64,000 nucleotides of DNA from Reticulitermes speratus (GCA_021186555.1 JAJKFL010000010.1:7731085-7795084), one strand, 5' to 3'; positions 10,368 through 22,594 are shown, numbered from the stretch's first letter. Translations and numbers: made by a program. The notes: generated by a model not told the origin, from the letters alone.

Positions 10368-10635
10368 AAAGGTAAAGTTCACCCTACAACAGGCCACGAA
10401 GGCCCAGAGGAGGAGTAGAGGTATAGCACTACTCTTTCTTTAACCTCGGCGCTAGATGGGGGTGGGTGGTCAACGCCACGCGCCGGCCGCTTTACCCCCG
10501 AGAATGAGCCGGTACCCATTGTATAGGAGGCTGGGTGGGCCTCAGGGCCGGTCTGGACGGGTGCTGAAAATCTCGCACCCACCGGGATTCGATCCCCGGA
10601 CCGTCCAGCCCGTATCGAGTCGCTATACCGACTAC
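10368..10635 (-). mobile_element. SINE family B
   Basis: Reverse-strand copy of the element at 16243-16519. The tRNA-like B box reads GGTCCGGGGATCGAATCCC on the minus strand, the shared body includes AGCGCCGAGGTTAAAGAAAG, and the 3' end runs into ACTTTACC. Confidence 0.85.
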
Positions 10636-11244
10636 TGACACGTATACCCTATTCCAAATCGTACATTTTACCTCGTGTGGTCACGTGAATACGGATTAGA
10701 CAGCCAGTTTGGGTTTATCGCCTTGTAAAATTAACGCTTCAAACCGCCGTTTCTCAACTGGTGGGCCACGGGGTCTCGAAAATGAGAACTTCAGTACAGA
10801 CATCCCTCGCCTTGCGCAGGTTCCTACTTCGTGGTTTCGAAAATTCGCAGGGTCGCCCCCCAAGAATACAAATAAAAAAATCCCTGAACTTTTCAGAACA
10901 TTCTAGAAGGTTCTAGAAGCTTCGTGCAGAAATGGAGTTGAAGGGGGGAAATAAAAAGTAGCTCCCCATCACAGTGTTTCTGCAAAGAGAAGAAACTCCG
11001 ACCAGCGAAATTTAACCAGTCGCAAAATAACATTAAACGTGCGTAGAAAGTGAAATAAAAATGCTTTTAATTTTTCACTTTTTTGTGGTTAAATGTCTAA
11101 AAGGGATTTAAGGATATAAAGCGATATTAAAACACATAGTATAAAAACGCTAAAAATACTAACACAATGTTTTTGGGGGGCGGTCAATTATTCGCGGATT
11201 TTCGCGTTTCGCGGGGCTCTTGGAAACTAACCCCCCGCGAAGTG
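10636..11244. other. No gene; possible hAT relic
   Basis: GTTTCTCAACTGGTGGGCCACGG near 10749 resembles the terminus of hAT elements, but no matching opposite end or 8-bp duplication was found. The rest shows nothing nameable. Confidence 0.3.
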
Positions 11245-11562
11245 CGATGGTTGACCATAATTTATGCTAAAACTAAAATGGACGTCAGTGCACAGAAATA
11301 CGTACAGGCCCTTAGGCTCCCAGATTTCTAGACAATCGGCACATGAAGGGGTAAGGTTGTCAGCCCTACGCACAGCCGCCTTTACCCCCCAGAAAATATT
11401 CCTGGTACTCATTTCTGTTACACGCTGAGTCGACTCCAGGGCCAAAGTGCGGCCGAAAATATTATGTAAATGAAAAATTCCAATGACACCATCGGGAATT
11501 GAACCCGCGACCTTCCAGCTTGTAGCGCAGTGCCTCAACCAACTGCGCCAGCGCGTGTCCCC
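11245..11562 (-). mobile_element. SINE family C
   Basis: On the minus strand it begins GGGGACACGCGCTGGCGCAG, with a tRNA A-box-like GGCGCAGTTGGTTGAGGC and B box GGTCGCGGGTTCAATTCCC. A body of about 250 bp follows. Only one copy is in the window, so the 3' limit is approximate. Confidence 0.75.
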
Positions 11563-12164
11563 TTACAAGAGTAGACGCTGCATTTTTACTTAACCTGGAC
11601 TATGGTCTACTTACAAAATTACCGGTGAGACGCATTGAGAATGCCGAGTCTGCGTAGGATCGGAAACAGGATAATGAAAGGATGCGGAAGGAGGCAGTTG
11701 GCTACGACACCAGCGGTTACACAGCCGGACGGAACAAAACACCAAATAAAAACAATGGCAACCCACTTTGACCTCAGAAATTTCACAATACGACACAGGA
11801 AAGCCATCCACTACTACACAGTGTTCAGTCGGCGGCCAGAAAGGGCGCAGCTAATTTATGGCCTCATGTAAATTAGGTTATATTAGCCCTACTTTCGATA
11901 TACCTGATAATCCGAACTGATCAACAATTTTCGTATACGTCTTTCACATCAAATGGCAATCAAATGTGTGAAAACTGTTTATGGGATGCAGATGAAATTC
12001 CATTTACATATTTATGCAAGGTAGGCAAGACTGTTGGCAGGATGTTTTGGAAAGCAGTGCACATTACCATCATATATACAGTGATCATACTTTTAACGAT
12101 TTATGCTACACAAGATAGTAACACAGTTGTCTCCTTATTAAAATCCTTAGTTAAACCTTAGACG
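11563..12164. other. No gene recognised
   Basis: Short open frames on both strands overlap one another (for example 11611-11871) and lack known motifs. No repeat family could be assigned. Confidence 0.45.
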
Positions 12165-12865
12165 GTGCCGATCGCAGTGGCCGCGCGGTCTAAGGCGTGG
12201 GTCTGCGGCCGCTCGCTTACTGGGATCGTGGGTTCGAATCCCATCGGGGGTATGGATGTTTGTGTTGTGTTAGATGTATGGACGATAGCATGAAACATAA
12301 GGTGACATGCAGGACAAAAAGGACTTCAACAGTACAAATGGATCAAAGGGGAAAACCCAGGAATTAATAAAAAAAAAATCCCACCGGGGGTATGGATGTT
12401 TGTGTTGTGTTAGATGTATGGACGATAGCATGGAACGTGAAGGACGAAAAGGATTTAAACAGTACAAAAATGGATAAAAAGGAAAAAAACCTCGGACAGA
12501 CAAAAAAAAATCCCACCGGGGGCATGGATGTTTGTGTTGTGTTATGTTGTAGTGAAGGACGGGTTAACGTAATGGACGAATGAATAAGTGTGGACAAATG
12601 AATAGGAATGAAGAAGGAGGAAGGATTTAAAGGTACAAAATGGATCAAAGGAACAAATGGGACAGAAAAAAAATCCCACCAGGGCATGGATGTCTGTCTT
12701 TGTTGTAAGTGTTGTGTGTTGACAGGTAGAGGTCTCTGCGACGAGCTGGTCCCCGTCTAGAGGAGTCCTACCGAGTGTGGTGTGTCTAAGTGTGATCGTG
12801 AAGCCTCGAAAAATGAGGCGGCCTAGGCCCCCAAGGGCTGTCCAGCCATTGGGAGGAGAAAAAAA
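12165..12865 (+). mobile_element. Composite SINE family A with three body modules
   Basis: The tRNA-like head (12176-12245) is followed by body A, an A run, body A again from TCCCACCGGGGGTATGG, another A run, a variant body A, another A run, and the terminal 3' body (12690-12850). The architecture parallels 505-1155. No convincing target duplication was found. Confidence 0.85.
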
Positions 12866-13280
12866 CAGACGAAAACTGTAAGAACTGTACAAAATTTAGT
12901 TTTGTTTTTGTAGATTTTTAGTTGTTACATTTTAATATAAATTATATTCAAGTGGTCACGTGCACCTAGTTGCCGGCGCCCCTGAAAGTAGATTTTTTTC
13001 ATGGACAGTTTCAAAAAACCTGAAACTCTCGACAGTTTTCAGTGGAAGTCCATTTATGGGCCTATGTAAACCAGGCTTTATTACGATCCGAACTGCCTAG
13101 CCACTTTTACTGAATGTCTTAAATTTCGAATTCTAAATAATCTGCCCAGCGGTTTAGGCTAGGCGGTGATGCCAAGTAAGACGGATGAAGGCGCAACTCA
13201 TAAATCGTCGTCCCGACAGCAGATTTACAACCCTAAGAACAATTCTAGACAGGACTTTGTCCATTACGGGGGTTACAACA
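12866..13280. other. No gene recognised
   Basis: AT-rich spacer between the SINE and repeat R1; no motif noted. Confidence 0.4.
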
Positions 13281-13790
13281 CAGGCAATGTACGTATAACG
13301 TGCCACTGAGACGCGTTCACCTAACCATTGTTGCCGTGGAAAAGCAGTAGTATTACATATTCTGTGTGTCTATAGCCTTAGTTATCCGGCATGCAAAGCG
13401 CATGCGCCGTATTATATTGTCACCTGTGACCTGTCCAGCTCTACAATATTTTTCCACATTATCTCATAAACGGCACGATTTTCGGAAAAAGTTATTGAAC
13501 ATAAAATGTGTGCTTTGGTTTTCTGTGCAACTTTTGTCTGAAACATTTCTCATTCTAAAAGAATTCAGCGAGATATTATCATAAATGTACATAGGTCTTC
13601 ATGTAAAGTACCGTTATTCTCGTCAGATTTTAATGAAACTTGAGTTTTCTCGACACATTTTCGAAAAATACTCAAATATCAAATTTCATGAAAATCCGAC
13701 CAGTGGGAGCCGAGTTGTTCCATGCGGGCGGACGAATGGACAGTTAAGACATGACGTGGCTAATAGCTGCTTTTCGCCTAAAAAAATCAC
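13281..13790. repeat. Dispersed repeat R1, copy b
   Basis: Diverged second copy of 8677-9215 in the same orientation, sharing all the landmarks listed there with small indels. Confidence 0.75.
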
Positions 13791-14154
13791 TAACTTCCGG
13801 GGTAAGGATCGGCCCCCCGTCTGCAGGTAAAACGATCGAGAATCAGCTGGGCCCGACAAGTAAAACGGTTCTTACCGTCTGAGCCCAAAGGGTGTTTCAC
13901 ACATTTACCTGACGACGAGGACCGATCATGACCCCGAAACGAAGTGCCGTTAATTTTATTTTAAACACGGACGATGTGAAATTTCAAAACAGAAAATGAT
14001 TCCATATCTTGTGTCGTTAATGTTTTACCTGGATAACGCAAATTGTCAAACAATAAAATCCAATTCAGCACATGGTCCAGCGTGCGGAACCCTGGCAATT
14101 CTCCAATTGTATGTACTGCTTACGTACTCTGATTCCTTTTACAACTGGTGCTAC
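13791..14154. other. No gene; weak hammerhead-like text
   Basis: CTGACGA (13909-13915) followed by CCCCGAAAC (13931-13939) resembles the hammerhead family, but stem II is poorly paired. No coding region. Confidence 0.3.
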
Positions 14155-14180
14155 TGCTGCTACTACTACTACTACTACTA

Positions 14181-14212
<32 letters not shown>

Positions 14213-14213
14213 G
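14155..14213. repeat. (TAC)n microsatellite
   Basis: About 18 tandem TAC/ACT triplets with one interruption near 14179. Confidence 0.95.
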
Positions 14214-14930
14214 CTACGTGCCCGTCATATGACAGGCTGCCATAATATTCACGCACTATTTATTGCACGGCCTTTATCATCGCTCGTTTCTAGATTCTTA
14301 CACCAACCCACGCGTTAATGTAATCTACTTTGGATATCCTGTATTACATGCTAGATGCTCAACTGTTTCTTCAACCTTACCCCCACATTATCTGAATTAT
14401 AAAAACATTTTCCTCACTAGATGTGCGCACCGCACAGGGGCCACAACCCGGTAACAACTGTTGTAATGGCAACCTCACACACAACTCGGTGACAATGGTT
14501 GCCATGGCAACTATCGTGTGACTCATTCATTCACATAAAGGCATTACATAAGGTAGAAGATGGAGATACCTGTTACTTCAGTAAGGGTTTTGCCAACATT
14601 AAAGCTGTTTGCACGCTACATGAAATAGTAATGACCCGATTCCGCATTCGTAATTCTTGCCCACGGTGTCACAACTCGGAAGACCATGGTGTGAACTTGT
14701 ATGTTTCTGATCTGCATACCAAATTTAAAATACGTGGCCCCGTAGCTACATTATTTATCTTCGCCTTCCGAAACCTCAAAACAGATTTCACACAAGTCAT
14801 GCCGTTGTTTTTTATTCTACAAAATCTTTAAACTACATTCAACTACCTTACAAAACTTGTACCTGTTTAGAATACGTATTACCATACATCACTTACTCCC
14901 CTACATTTAGTAGCGCTAGTGCTGATTCGC
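14214..14930. other. No gene recognised
   Basis: A 110-codon open frame at 14499-14831 shows no recognisable domain and no splice context. Left unassigned. Confidence 0.4.
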
Positions 14931-15560
14931 AAACTGGACTTAAATTTACGGAAGAAACTAGCAAAGTGCTACATTTGGAGCATAGCTTTGTATCGTGCTG
15001 AAACATGGACACTCCGGAAAGTAGATCAGAAGTATCTGAAAAGTTTTGAATTTTTTTTTTAAATTAAAAGAGCTTTATTAATCTTTCCATTTTGAAATAC
15101 AATTTGACAATACATCAGCCGTACCACTAAACCGGCTGCGGCAACCTCACAAGAGAGGCTAAGCCCCTCCTGTTGACCTAGGATCCAATTTCATGATCGA
15201 ATTGTGGTAGTAGTGAAAATTAGAGAAGCAATTTAAAAAACACTACCATCCTTTCAGCTCTGCTACAGCAGACAATGTTTTGGTCAAGGAGGAGAGGAAT
15301 ATCGTACATACAATAAAAAGAAGAAAGGCTAACTGTATTGGTCACATCTTGCGTAGAAACTGCCTTCTGAAACACGTGATTGAAGGAAAGTTAGAGGGAA
15401 GGATAGAAATGACGAGAAGACGAGGGAGAAGACGTAAGCAGCTACTGGATGACCTTAAGGAAAAAAGTAGATACTGGTAATTGAAAAAGGAAGCACTAGA
15501 TCACAGTCAATGGAGATCTCGCTTTGGAAGAGGCTACAGACCTGTCGTAAAACAGACTAC
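14931..15560 (+). pseudogene. LINE reverse transcriptase C-terminal fragment with an insertion
   Basis: Translation before 15050 gives a segment like SIALYRAETWTLRKVDQKYL and resumes after about 15270 with NIVHTIKRRKANCIGHILRR, then GRRRKQLLDDLKEK and a terminal RPVVKQTTE. This is the usual C-terminal end of a LINE reverse transcriptase ORF. The roughly 210 bp between (starting with a T run) look like a later insertion. The final segment recurs in each unit of the 29.6-41.2 kb array. Confidence 0.8.
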
Positions 15561-16242
15561 AGAATGAATGAGTGCTGCTTCCACCTCAAAAATTCGTGCG
15601 CCCGCCATGTTATTACCGGCTGCAAAAAATTTAAGAATACGAGCTCAGCTAAAGACAATGTTCACACTAGACTACGTGAAAATTGGAGAATGCTTGAAAG
15701 TTTAAAGGACACGTGACGTCATACTTTATTTATTTTAAGAAAGCAAAGTAGGCCAACACTGCTTACAATTACTGCGGTTCAAAAGACAGAGCAGGGTGCT
15801 CAATTCAGAGAAGCATGAGGACTAGCAATACAAAACAAGCCCAGGTCATAGGTCGTGTAGGGCGTTGACAAAAATGGAGTACAGTCAACTATGAAACACA
15901 GTACCCTAGCCTTAAACGCGCAAATATTTACGCGTATGTCCGACACATTACGTACTAATAATCGTATCTGGGTTCCATAAAATATGACTGGGAGAATGCA
16001 AACGGAACGGCTAATAACGCCATTCTTTTAGTCAAAATAAAGTCCAAATTCATGTCTCTCTTATCAGATAATAGGATCAGGCTATTATTACTACCATTAT
16101 ATCATTTAGTTCGACCACGTGTGTACTCTGCAGTAACTTCATATTCAAAAGGAAAAAATTTCATAAAAATTGGTACGATGATCATGCCACTGAGGGTCAC
16201 AGCTGTACTGTTCAATTTAGTGCAATAACTAACACAAATGTG
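15561..16242. other. No gene recognised
   Basis: Ordinary AT-rich sequence; nothing nameable. Confidence 0.4.
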
Positions 16243-16519
16243 GGCCGGGATAGCGTATTCAGTATAGCGACTCACTACGAGCTAGACGGTCCGGGGATCG
16301 AATCCCGGTGGGGGCGAGATTTTCAGCACCTGTCCAGACCGGCCCTGGGGCCTACCCAGCCTCCTGTACAATGGGTACCGGGGCAAAGCGGCCGGGGAGT
16401 GGCGTTGAACACCCACCTCGATCTAGCGCCGAGGTTAAAGAAAGAGTATGGCTACACCTCTACTCTCCCTCTGGGCCATCACGGCCTGTTCTAGGGTGAA
16501 CTTTACCTTTACCTTTACA
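16243..16519 (+). mobile_element. SINE family B
   Basis: The tRNA-like head GGCCGGGATAGCG and B box GGTCCGGGGATCGAATCCC are followed by a body of about 200 bp and a (CTTTAC)n end. This is the best-preserved copy of the family in the window; compare 10368-10635 (minus). Confidence 0.88.
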
Positions 16520-16752
16520 TAATACCAATATTACGACCGAGATTATAACCATCTACTTAGGGTCCTGAAATCGTCGTAAAATCCTATGGACGAAATCCCA
16601 ACCTCCATCCATTTTGACAGAGTCGCGAAAGACCTCTTATACCCAATGTAGACTTGGGCCTTCAGTTTTTGGACGTCTTAACGGTTTGGTTTGCCGACGT
16701 TTCGGAGAAATTAGTCGTTCCTGTATTCACAGCAAAAGCAGTCTAACATGCC

Positions 16753-17112
16753 CATAGGCGTAACTTGGGGGGAGAAAGGGTGGGGGGGGGGGACAAATGC
16801 CCCACCAATATTTTTTTTCTACCTAAGAATAGTTTTTTTGGCTATTGAGTTGAAGAGGGGCAAATTAAAAAAAAAAAAAACTTGGGGTGAGAGTGGAGGA
16901 AATGGGCGTATGTATATTAAGGACTGGTTCAAACCAATCTTTTCCCTCTTTCTGACTTCTCCTTCGTTTTTTTTTAAGTCGTCCTCTTCTACCTACTCCG
17001 GTTTCCCGTTTCAGTGTTGAGGTTGTAATTCCTCCTACGTAAATTAAAGTTCCTAATACCCATGGTCGATTCGCCACCCCCCCCCCATGTTACTAGCCAA
17101 GTTACGCTTATG
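16753..17112. mobile_element. Inverted-repeat DNA transposon, class unsettled
   Basis: CATAGGCGTAACTTGG (16753-16768) is mirrored by CCAAGTTACGCTTATG (17097-17112), enclosing 360 bp with G-, A- and C-runs and no transposase. No clean target duplication, so the superfamily is open. Confidence 0.6.
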
Positions 17113-17644
17113 AACATTTTTACGTAGTTACAGTCAGTGCTTCAAGCCTAAAGCAGAACACGTTTAGCCCGATCACTCAACCAATTCTGACAACGCAACA
17201 TTTACTTCGCCTCACAAAAATGTAGCCAAATTCACACAATGATCAGTATGTCAGAAGAAACTTACCCTTTAGTGATGTAAACCGAAGGGTCGTTATTGAA
17301 AATACCACGGTCCTCAGCCAGTTCAATCCAATCCCAGCATAACAATATTTTTCCTCAAGACCTGTCATTTCTAGCCCAGAATATGGCAGCCAGTTATACT
17401 TTTCAGTCACGTCTTACTACGCACGAATACAACTATTCATTAACGTTACGAATATTGTTACATTTCACAAGCAGAATTTTCCATACAACGGTGCTGCAAA
17501 CCGTCTTCAGTAATTCTCGATATACAGGATGTAACTATATAGTTTTTACAAACTTTTAGAATTTAAATATTTTAATCACTTTAAGAAGGGAGACACAATA
17601 CCTAGAAGCTGTTAGCCTTGTACTCCTTTGTTCTGAATAACACC
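17113..17644. other. No gene recognised
   Basis: No repeat or coding motif noted before the hammerhead-like core at 17645. Confidence 0.4.
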
Positions 17645-17680
17645 CTGATGATGGCACACCGGTGCCGAAACATGTAGCAG
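17640..17680 (+). ncRNA. Hammerhead-like motif
   Basis: CTGATGA (17645-17651), T, a GGCAC/GTGCC hairpin, GAAAC (17667-17671) and ATGTA. It matches the motif at 4544-4590 in layout with compensatory change of the stem II sequence, which argues for conserved pairing. Confidence 0.45.
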
Positions 17681-17739
17681 TTTTATACTTGCTTCTAAAT
17701 GTATTTTATTAAGTCCATAAGTTGGTTGATGTATTAATT

Positions 17740-17998
17740 TTTTTTCCTATGGCTCAACAGCCCCTTTTCGGGTGCCTGGGCCTCCTCATTTCGAAGCTTC
17801 ACGATCACACTTTTTAGACACACCACAGTCGGTAGGACTCCTCTGGACGAGTGATCAGCTCGTCGCAGAGACCTCTACCTGACAACACACAACACTCACA
17901 AGAGACAGACATCCATGCCCCCGGTGGGATTCGAACCCACGATCCTAGTAAGCGAGCGGCCGCAGACACACGCCTTAGACCGCACGGCCACTGGGATC
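17740..17998 (-). mobile_element. SINE family A, single-body copy
   Basis: Nearly the same sequence as 6267-6524. Exact 16-bp target duplication GGTTGATGTATTAATT at 17724-17739 and 17999-18014. Confidence 0.93.
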
Positions 17999-18229
17999 GG
18001 TTGATGTATTAATTACGTTCATACAATATTTGTGTAAATACTTTTTCCGAGCAGTTTATGTGTCTACCTAAATTTTATGTTACATATTTCAGTTGTTGAG
18101 TATTAGAAGCATATTTACATTAATTTCCATTACTAGTGAAACCTTTCGTGTTTTACTGATTCTCACTTTGTTCCTTTCACTCAGCACATTATGCAAAGTG
18201 GCTCAGTCACTTGACATTAGAGGCAATAC

Positions 18230-18535
18230 TTTTTTTTTTTTTTTTTTTTTTTTTTGCGTGGTGAAGGGCCCCGCAGCAGATGCTACGGACGCACCGCAGC
18301 CTTAAGGCTTCTTGTGCAACCCTTGTGATGAAGATGAGCAATTTTTTTTACCAAATTTTACAATTAATGGAGCACCAGTGGAATGAAATTGACAGGGGAA
18401 AACCGACAACTCGGAGAAAAACCTGTCCCAGTGCCACTTTGTCCACCACAAATCTTACATGGACTGACCCCGGGATCGAACCCGGGCCTCCGCGGTGAGA
18501 GGCCGGCGACTAACCGCCTGAGCCATGGCACGGCC
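18230..18535 (-). mobile_element. SINE family D
   Basis: The minus strand reads CGGCCGTGCCATGGCTCAGG with B box CCCGGGTTCGATCCCGG, a body of about 220 bp and a terminal poly(A). The 10-bp target duplication GAGGCAATAC lies at 18220-18229 and 18536-18545. A plus-strand copy lies at 58263-58556. Confidence 0.9.
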
Positions 18536-18545
18536 GAGGCAATAC

Positions 18546-19745
18546 GTTAAACATCTAGTGACTTTTACGCCACCCTATAAACTGTTATTTAAAAAAATCT
18601 CTATCACTTCTTTATGAACCCTACAGTAGTAGGTGTAAGCGAAAGGAAAAATTTTTATGTTAAGTTAAGGGCAATAATGAGTTAATATCAACTAACGGTA
18701 AATGTGTTCGGAAAACGGCCGGCACTTCCACTGCCAGATCCATAAATTACAGTATTTTGTATCTGAAGTCCCGGCCTTCCCATAAAACGCCCTCGTAATG
18801 CCCACAGAATACCCTATAAATGCACAGGATGTGAGTCGAAAGATCGCTGTGGCAATCACATCTGATGATGCAACACCGCTAACACCAAATACCGAGACTG
18901 CAAACGATGCCGAGCCACTTCCCATCTTCACAACTTACTTCCCTAATGATCAATCTTAATGTTATCCTGCATCTGTTTGATCTTCGACCCGGGTATTATT
19001 GAAGGCACTTACTTATTCTGCATGCAACTCCTCTCTCCTCGTCCTTGCTACATTCCGCACCCATTTTAGAGTTCAGTATCCTAACAAAGCAGGGACCCTC
19101 ATGTAACATCCTAAATTTCACAATTCCTCTCCATTCACATCACGACGAAATACAAAAAAAAACGTGGTCAACGATTTGTGCACGTACCTTGTTCAGATGC
19201 AACTGCTGAGGCTGTACTCCACACATAACGTATCCGAACATACTCATAGCGGTTTCAACGACAGCACCAGCCGGTAAGACGCAAGAACTTCGCCATATGA
19301 TTCATCTTTTCCACATACCGAACACCTTTACACCGAATGTCTACGTATAAAATCAGTGACAGGCAATAAAGCCTACTGCCTACTTATTCATCCACTTTAA
19401 AGTTACACACTGCCGCACAACTTCCCCGCGCCAATTGTGTGAGTCTTCGCAACGCAAGAGAGACACTTGTGCTGAACACTGCTTGCAACGTCACATCGGT
19501 TCTCCCAACCGCAATGAAGTGGCCAGTTGAGGGGGGCCACGCCCCCTGTCCTCCTAACTGCTTGACAGCGCCCTTTGACATCGCTCGTTAACAGCAACTA
19601 TGCATGATGAGCACTGACGGACAGGATTGACCTCAACTGCAGAGCATCCAAATTTATAAGAACTGATAACATTCAGCTACATCTTTGGGAGGCAGGTTGG
19701 GTTGATTGGCAATAAATGGAACTGGCTCAGAAACTTTTCAGTGAT
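18546..19745. other. No gene recognised
   Basis: Scattered short open frames; no domain, splice structure or repeat family identified. Confidence 0.4.
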
Positions 19746-20179
19746 GGGCTTTGGTACTGTCACTACTGGGCTATAGTGTCAATGCTGGGCTATGGTACTG
19801 TTAAATGTGGGCTATGGTACTGTCAATATTGGGTTATACTGTCAATCCTGGGCTATGGTACTGTCAAGGGTGGGTTATGGTACTATCAAGTGTGGACTAC
19901 GGTACTGTCAATGCTGGGCTATAGTACTATCACTACTGGGCTACGGTACTGTCAATGGTGAGCTACAGTACTGTCAATGATGGGCTATAGTACTGTCACT
20001 ACTGGGCTATTGTACTGTCAATGGTGAGCTACAGTACTGTCACTGATGGCCTATAGTACTGTTACTACTGGGCTATGGTACTGTCAATGGTGAGCTACAG
20101 TACTGTCAATGATGGGCTATAGTACTGTCAATGGTAGGCCATAGTATTGTCAACGATAGGCTACGGCTGTGTCAGTGAC
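19746..20179. repeat. 22-bp minisatellite, about 20 units
   Basis: Units of the form GGGCTATRGTACTGTCAATG follow head to tail; two units are 19 bp. Units 9-17 alternate in triads ending ACT, GGT, GAT, a 66-bp higher-order repeat. Open frames run through because 22 bp shifts frame and contains no stop in some phases. Confidence 0.95.
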
Positions 20180-20514
20180 GAGCCTTCAGGTTCTGCTACC
20201 AGTGCTTGTTCGTTATTTTCGGAAACAAGTCAGCGCAAGCATTAGGGTGAAAGAAAAATATACCCTGAATGTATGTTTTGCCAATGCATAAAATATGATT
20301 CAAAAATCGGACAGAGATCCAGTTTTGTCCCACAAAACTACAGTGTTCCCTTGACCAACGTGGGGGTTTCAGGGAGAGATCACGGCGCGTAGAAGAAACC
20401 TGCGTTGTGCAAACTTACTGGGAAAATAGGTTTACGTGAAACACGGACACTAATGGACCCCCTCCCCTTCCCAGTTCTTTAAAATACATGTGCAGTGCTC
20501 AGTCTGGCGTTAAA
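20180..20514. other. No gene recognised
   Basis: Spacer between the minisatellite and the LINE fragment; nothing noted. Confidence 0.4.
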
Positions 20515-21275
20515 AAGTACAATCTGTATGTCGACATCAAGAAACACGTGCAACAACAGACATAACATTAACATGATATATATGGGAAAAAACATTGAAT
20601 GGTTCTCAGCAAACAAGTTAGTCCTAAATCTAGAGAAAACAAATATAATGAAATTTGTAACAAATAATTCACCACAATGTTCATTGACTATTGGTTATAA
20701 AGATATGTACATAGAAGAAAAACTAAATTCAAAATTTCTTGGCTTACATCTTGATAACCACCTAAATTGGAAAGGTCATATTGATCAAATGATACCTAAA
20801 TTAAGTGCAGCGTGTTATGCAGTTAGGTCAATGTTCCACATCAGCAACATTAACACTCTCAAGTCAATTTATTTCGCATATTTTCACTCTATTGTACAGT
20901 ACGGAATATTTGTTTGGGGAGCAGGAAGATATTTACATTACAAAAGAAGATCATCAGAATTATGGTTGGTGCACATCCTAGAACTCCATGCAGAAGTCTA
21001 TTTAAAAAACTAGAGATTTTGCCTGTTCCATGCCAATATATATTTTCATTAATGAACTTCCTCGTTAATAATCAAGAAAACTTTCAAACAAATTCATCAA
21101 TACACAGTATTAATACAAGGAATAAGCACCATCTTCATAGACCAACTGCCAACCTATCATGCTTTCAGAAAAGTGCATTCTATTCTAGTATCAGGATCTT
21201 CAACAGCTTACCATGTAATATCAAAAATCTTAAGAATGAAAAGGCACAATTTAAAGCAGCATTAAGAAGATACTT
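20515..21275 (+). pseudogene. LINE reverse transcriptase C-terminal half (5' part of a split copy)
   Basis: The frame encodes a thumb-type segment (NKLVLNLEKTNIMKF, LGLHLDNHLNWKGHI) and, after a frameshift near 20925, IFTLQKKIIRIMVGAHPR, PCQYIFSLM and a C-terminal FKAALRRY. It is 5'-truncated. At 21275 it is interrupted by the RTE insertion and resumes at 24529. The clade is probably jockey/CR1-like by memory of similar proteins; not tested. Confidence 0.85.
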
Positions 21276-21579
21276 CCATGATTAGTGGGTCCCTGTCACC
21301 ACGGCATGGCGCGTCCTCGGGTTGCGGATGGAGGAACGGCCTCCGAATATGGAGGGTAGCTGCGAATATGCAGTCGCGGACAGCCGACAAGGGGTGGTCC
21401 TCCAGCTTGGGGGTTGGGCAAGGTGCTAACAACTCCTCACCGTAAAAAATTACCATGTTACGAAACACTATACAGAGCCTCAGACCTGGACTGATTTTTT
21501 GGTATGACTTAAGCAATGGAAAAGGAACAGGAGATTTGGAACTTGGAACATAAGGAGCCTGTATAGGTCAGGGTCACTT

Positions 21580-22594
21580 ATGACAGTGGCCAGGGAATTA
21601 GCTAGGTACAAATTAGATTTAGTGGGTGTACAGGAGGTTAGGTGGGACAAAGGAGGCACAGTAAGAGCAGGGGATTATACTTTTTTCTATGGAAAAGGAA
21701 ACGAAAGTCATCAAATGGGAACAGGTTTTTTTTGTACATCAGAGAATAGTATCAGCAATTAAGAGAGTAGAGTTTGTTCGTGATACGATGTCATATATGG
21801 TGCTGAGAGGTCGCTGGTGTAATATCATTGTTCTGAATGTGCATGCACCAACTGAGGAGAAAAGTGATGACTCGAAGGACAGTTTCTATGAGGAATTAGA
21901 ACAGGTTTTTTATTATTTTCCTAAGTACCATATGAAAATTCTATTAGGAGATTTTAATGCAAAATTGGGGAGGGAGGATACTTTCAAACCGACAATCGGG
22001 AATGAGAGTTTACATGAGGATAGTAATGATAATGGTGTTAGAGTTGTAAACTTTGCCACATCAAAAAATCTAGTTGTTAAGAGCACGATGTTCCCATACC
22101 GAAATATTCATAAATACACTTGGACCTCTCCTGATGGGAAGACTCATAATCAGATTGATCACGTATTGATAGATAGGAGATGGCATTCAAGTATACTCGA
22201 TGTGCGATCTTTCAGGGGAGCTGACTGTGATACTGATCACTACCTGGTGGTTGCAAAAGTTAGGGAAAGACTGGCGGTAATTAAACAAGTAGCACAGAAA
22301 TTTGATGTGGAGAGATTTAATCTCAAGAAGCTAAGTGAACAGGAGGTTAGGAAACAGTATCAGATAAAGATCTCAAACAGGTTTGCAGCTTTGGAGAACT
22401 TAAATGTTAGTGAGGACATAAATAGGGCTTGGGAAAACATTAAAGAAAGTATAAAAATCTCAGCTAAAGAGAGTCTAGGGCTGTATGAAAGGAAGCAGCA
22501 TAAACCATGGTATGACAAAGAATGTTCAAAATTTTTAGATCAAAGGAAGCAGCTAAAAAGCAGTGGTTACAGAATCCAAACCAAAGTAATGTAG
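21580..22594 (+). pseudogene. RTE endonuclease domain (frameshifted)
   Basis: The order is LDLVGVQEVRWDKGG, then after an eight-T run that shifts frame near 21726, NVHAPTEEK, ILLGDFNAKLG, NQIDHVLIDRRWHSS and SFRGADCDTDHYLVV. These are the catalytic motifs of an apurinic-like endonuclease (QE, GDFNA, DH, SDH-type). A further frameshift lies near 22556. Confidence 0.9.

Noticed and set aside
16675-16720. Further hammerhead-like copy on the minus strand (GAAACGTCGGC)
   Set aside because: The CUGANGA part and stem II are too degraded to support a call.
19716-19980. Repetitive protein with YGTV units
   Set aside because: A by-product of the 22-bp minisatellite; no start context or conservation.
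19746-20179. CRISPR-like array from regular 22-bp repeats
   Set aside because: Units are head to tail without unique spacers, and the genome is clearly eukaryotic; it is a minisatellite.
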